Of a DNA stretch of 7,147 nt, positions 5,014 to 7,147 are shown in pieces (the stretch's first letter is position 1; every line of letters begins with the position of its first letter). The notes below the pieces were generated by a model. The model saw only the letters and a list, made by a program, of their open reading frames with translations, ran no database searches and was not told where the DNA came from. The translations under genes were made by a program, and so were the position numbers. The DNA comes from Clostridia bacterium (GTDB lineage Bacteria; Bacillota_A; Clostridia; UMGS1810): contig JAFSBJ010000149.1 in NCBI GenBank assembly GCA_017437345.1, positions 1-7,147 of the forward strand. The letters are read 5' to 3'.

Positions 5014-7147
5014 ATGAGCTTACAAATGATATTTGGTCGCGCCCACAGCGGCAAAACCCGTTATATTTCAGATATAGCAGACAAGCTGTTTGAAGAGGGA
5101 AAGCCTCTTGTTATTCTTGTCCCTGAGCAGTTTACCCATCTGGCAGAAAAAAGATTAATATCCCGCATAGGGTCAATCATTCAGGGCAAAGCAGAGATTT
5201 TGTCCTTTGCGCGTCTTGCCAAGTTTGTTAATTCTGAATATCCTTCAACCAGAAAAAAGATTAATTCAATAGCCAGAAGCCTTATTATGTCGGAAGTTAT
5301 CGGCGAAGCAAAGCTTAATTATTATAAAAACATTTCCCTTGACACAGGTTTTATTGATGAATGTATAAACGAAATAAGCGAATTTAAAAAATATAATTTT
5401 TCCTGCGATGATGTGTTCATGCTTTCAAAAAAGGTGAGTGATAAAGGTCTTTCGCTAAAGCTTTCTGACCTTGCTGAGGTTTATTCAAAATATGAAGAAG
5501 TCATTTCCTCAAGCTATGCCGATTCCGATGATGAGCTTGGAATTCTTGCCGAAAATCTTGAAAAATATTCTCCTTATAAAGACTATACCTTTATTTTTGA
5601 TGAATTTTCATCTTTTAACCCGATAGAAAAAAGAATTATTTCAGCTCTTTCGGCTCAATGCGAAAATGTGTATATGACATTTTGCTGCGATATGAGCGAT
5701 AAATATAAATACCTTTTTAAACCCACCATCGACACATCAGAATCAGTAAAAAAAGTTTGTCTTGAAAAGGGATGTGTCGTTTCGGAGCCTGTTATTCTGG
5801 AAAGCACCTATTATAACAATGATGAAATTAGCTTTCTTGAAAAAAACATTTTTTCATTTCCTGCAGATAGGTATGAGGGAAAAAACGAGTATATTTCTGT
5901 TTTCACTCCCGAAAATCCCCACGATGAAATAACTGAAGTTGCCTGCAAAATTAAAAAGCTTGTGTCGGAGAATAACATCCGCTATAAGGATATAAGCATT
6001 GTTTGTTCTGATATATCATCATATTCCCATATTTTTCGCTCGGTGTTTTCTTCTTTTGACATACCATATTTTGTTGACGAAAAAACAAGTGTTTTAAAAC
6101 ATTCAATTGTTTATTATGTTGTTAATATTCTCGATGTGTATCTTAGCGGATATAGCTGTGAAGCTGTGACAAATTTTCTTAAATCCGGATATATTAGTGC
6201 TAAAAGAAGCGAGATTATTGATTGCGATAATTTCATTAATGCAACAAATGCTTCAAAAAACACCTGGCTTATTGATGAAAAGTGGAAAAAGACTCTTGAG
6301 CTATACTCTGAGGATGACGCTCTTCTTGCAAAAAACATAGAAAATGTTCGAAAAAAATATATATTACCTCTTGCAAAGCTTCATGATTCTATAAAAGGAA
6401 AGAATTCTGTAAAATTCATTAGTGAAGAAATATACAAATTTTTAATGAATAGCGGATTTGACAAAAGAGTTAGCGAATATATAGAATTTTTTAAATCAGA
6501 AAATAACATATATATGGCAAAACAATATGAATCTGTGTGGAAGGTACTAATTGACACCTTAGATATGCTGGTGTTTGTTCTGGGAGATAAGAAAATAAAT
6601 CTTTCAGATTACAGAAAATATCTCTATACAGCCTTAAGCGAACAGAAAATAGGTATAATACCAACATCGGTTGATGCGGTGGTAATAGGGGATATAAAGC
6701 GCAGTAAGAGCGAATTTTCAATCTGTCAGTTTGTTGTTGGTGTTTATGACGGTGTTTTTCCGGCTCCTTCAAAGGGTGGATGCATCATAACCGATGCAGA
6801 CAAGAAAAAAATATCTGATGCAGGATATGAATTTTCCGTCACAAGCGGCGATAGTGCATATTTTGACAGATTCTTAATTTATTCCTGTTTAACCCATCCC
6901 ACAGAGAGACTGTATATTTCATATCCTCTGTCTGACTTTGAATATAAAGCCACAAGACCTTCGTTTACCCTTACACTACTTGAAAGAGTCTTTAAAAATA
7001 TCAATATATCTTCTACAGTTGATTCGTTGGAGTCTAAAATTGCCACCGAGAAAAACGCCCTTGAATTTTTGTCAAAATCGGCATATTTAATTTCAGAAGG
7101 AGAAAGTCCCGACGAAAGATGGAAGGATGTCTACAGTTATTTTGTCA
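5014..7147 (+). CDS. addB: AddB, ATP-dependent helicase/nuclease subunit B (3' end outside window)
   Basis: AddB pairs with AddA to process double-strand DNA breaks for RecA loading, the Gram-positive counterpart of RecBCD. The window holds 711 codons, without any stop, of a protein usually around 1,150 residues. Visible features: Walker A GRAHSGKT (residues 8-15), the family motif ILVPEQFT (34-41), a degenerate Walker B-like IFDEFSSFNP (194-203), and the conserved patch TSVDAVVIGDIKRSKS (551-566) leading to VVGVYDGVFP (574-583). The C-terminal RecB-type nuclease domain and iron-sulfur cysteines lie beyond the window. The ATG at 5014 follows AGGTGA (5003-5008) by 5 nt, and starts 25 nt after the cca stop with no terminator between. 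The gene addA is expected just downstream. The His at residue 11 sits in a variable Walker A position, so activity is not in doubt. Confidence 0.93.
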   Translation, partial: MSLQMIFGRAHSGKTRYISDIADKLFEEGKPLVILVPEQFTHLAEKRLISRIGSIIQGKAEILSFARLAKFVNSEYPSTRKKINSIARSLIMSEVIGEAKLNYYKNISLDTGFIDECINEISEFKKYNFSCDDVFMLSKKVSDKGLSLKLSDLAEVYSKYEEVISSSYADSDDELGILAENLEKYSPYKDYTFIFDEFSSFNPIEKRIISALSAQCENVYMTFCCDMSDKYKYLFKPTIDTSESVKKVCLEKGCVVSEPVILESTYYNNDEISFLEKNIFSFPADRYEGKNEYISVFTPENPHDEITEVACKIKKLVSENNIRYKDISIVCSDISSYSHIFRSVFSSFDIPYFVDEKTSVLKHSIVYYVVNILDVYLSGYSCEAVTNFLKSGYISAKRSEIIDCDNFINATNASKNTWLIDEKWKKTLELYSEDDALLAKNIENVRKKYILPLAKLHDSIKGKNSVKFISEEIYKFLMNSGFDKRVSEYIEFFKSENNIYMAKQYESVWKVLIDTLDMLVFVLGDKKINLSDYRKYLYTALSEQKIGIIPTSVDAVVIGDIKRSKSEFSICQFVVGVYDGVFPAPSKGGCIITDADKKKISDAGYEFSVTSGDSAYFDRFLIYSCLTHPTERLYISYPLSDFEYKATRPSFTLTLLERVFKNINISSTVDSLESKIATEKNALEFLSKSAYLISEGESPDERWKDVYSYFV

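Noticed and set aside
6114..6772. Two minus-strand open frames (74 and 93 codons)
   Set aside because: Both lie inside addB, which is open without interruption through the same stretch; neither has supporting signals.

Overview
The window looks like a chromosomal segment of a low-GC, endospore-forming Firmicute of the class Clostridia, probably a gut-type anaerobe. The evidence is the AT-rich codon use, strong AGGAGG/AGGTGA ribosome binding sites, an AddAB-type recombination nuclease rather than RecBCD, a class II CCA enzyme of Bacillus type, and a group of cell-wall hydrolases without signal peptides, as is typical of spore and mother-cell lytic enzymes. I see no phage, IS element, CRISPR array, tRNA or rRNA.

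Layout. (1) Positions 1-2092 form a peptidoglycan-hydrolase cluster. A LysM-LysM-GH18 protein (SleL-like, cut by the window start) is read leftward. Divergent from it, across a 91-bp intergenic region, are an Amidase_3 zinc amidase, an Amidase_6 (NlpC/P60-like) cysteine hydrolase and a 40-residue unknown ORF with a good ribosome binding site. (2) At 2104-2165 an extra hairpin and a compact bidirectional terminator separate this cluster from a convergent DUF554 membrane-protein gene (2170-2859, minus strand). (3) The 464-bp stretch 2860-3323 has no convincing gene but is the most structured DNA here. It holds back-to-back sigma-A promoters, a dyad over the rightward promoter, a symmetric fir-tree repeat built from three GTGAAGTT and three AACTTCAC copies, a second rightward promoter, and two small leader hairpins. 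(4) From 3324 to the window end, three tightly spaced rightward genes form a likely operon: a PsiE-family membrane protein, cca (tRNA CCA-adding enzyme) and the first 711 codons of addB.

How it fits together. The first block is best read as a spore-cortex or mother-cell wall-degradation module with three different enzyme chemistries. The last block is housekeeping (tRNA maturation and DNA break repair) with a small membrane protein at its head. The repeat element between the blocks is the least explained feature and the best candidate for something undescribed: either a dispersed, mobile palindromic repeat family or a promoter-driven structured RNA.
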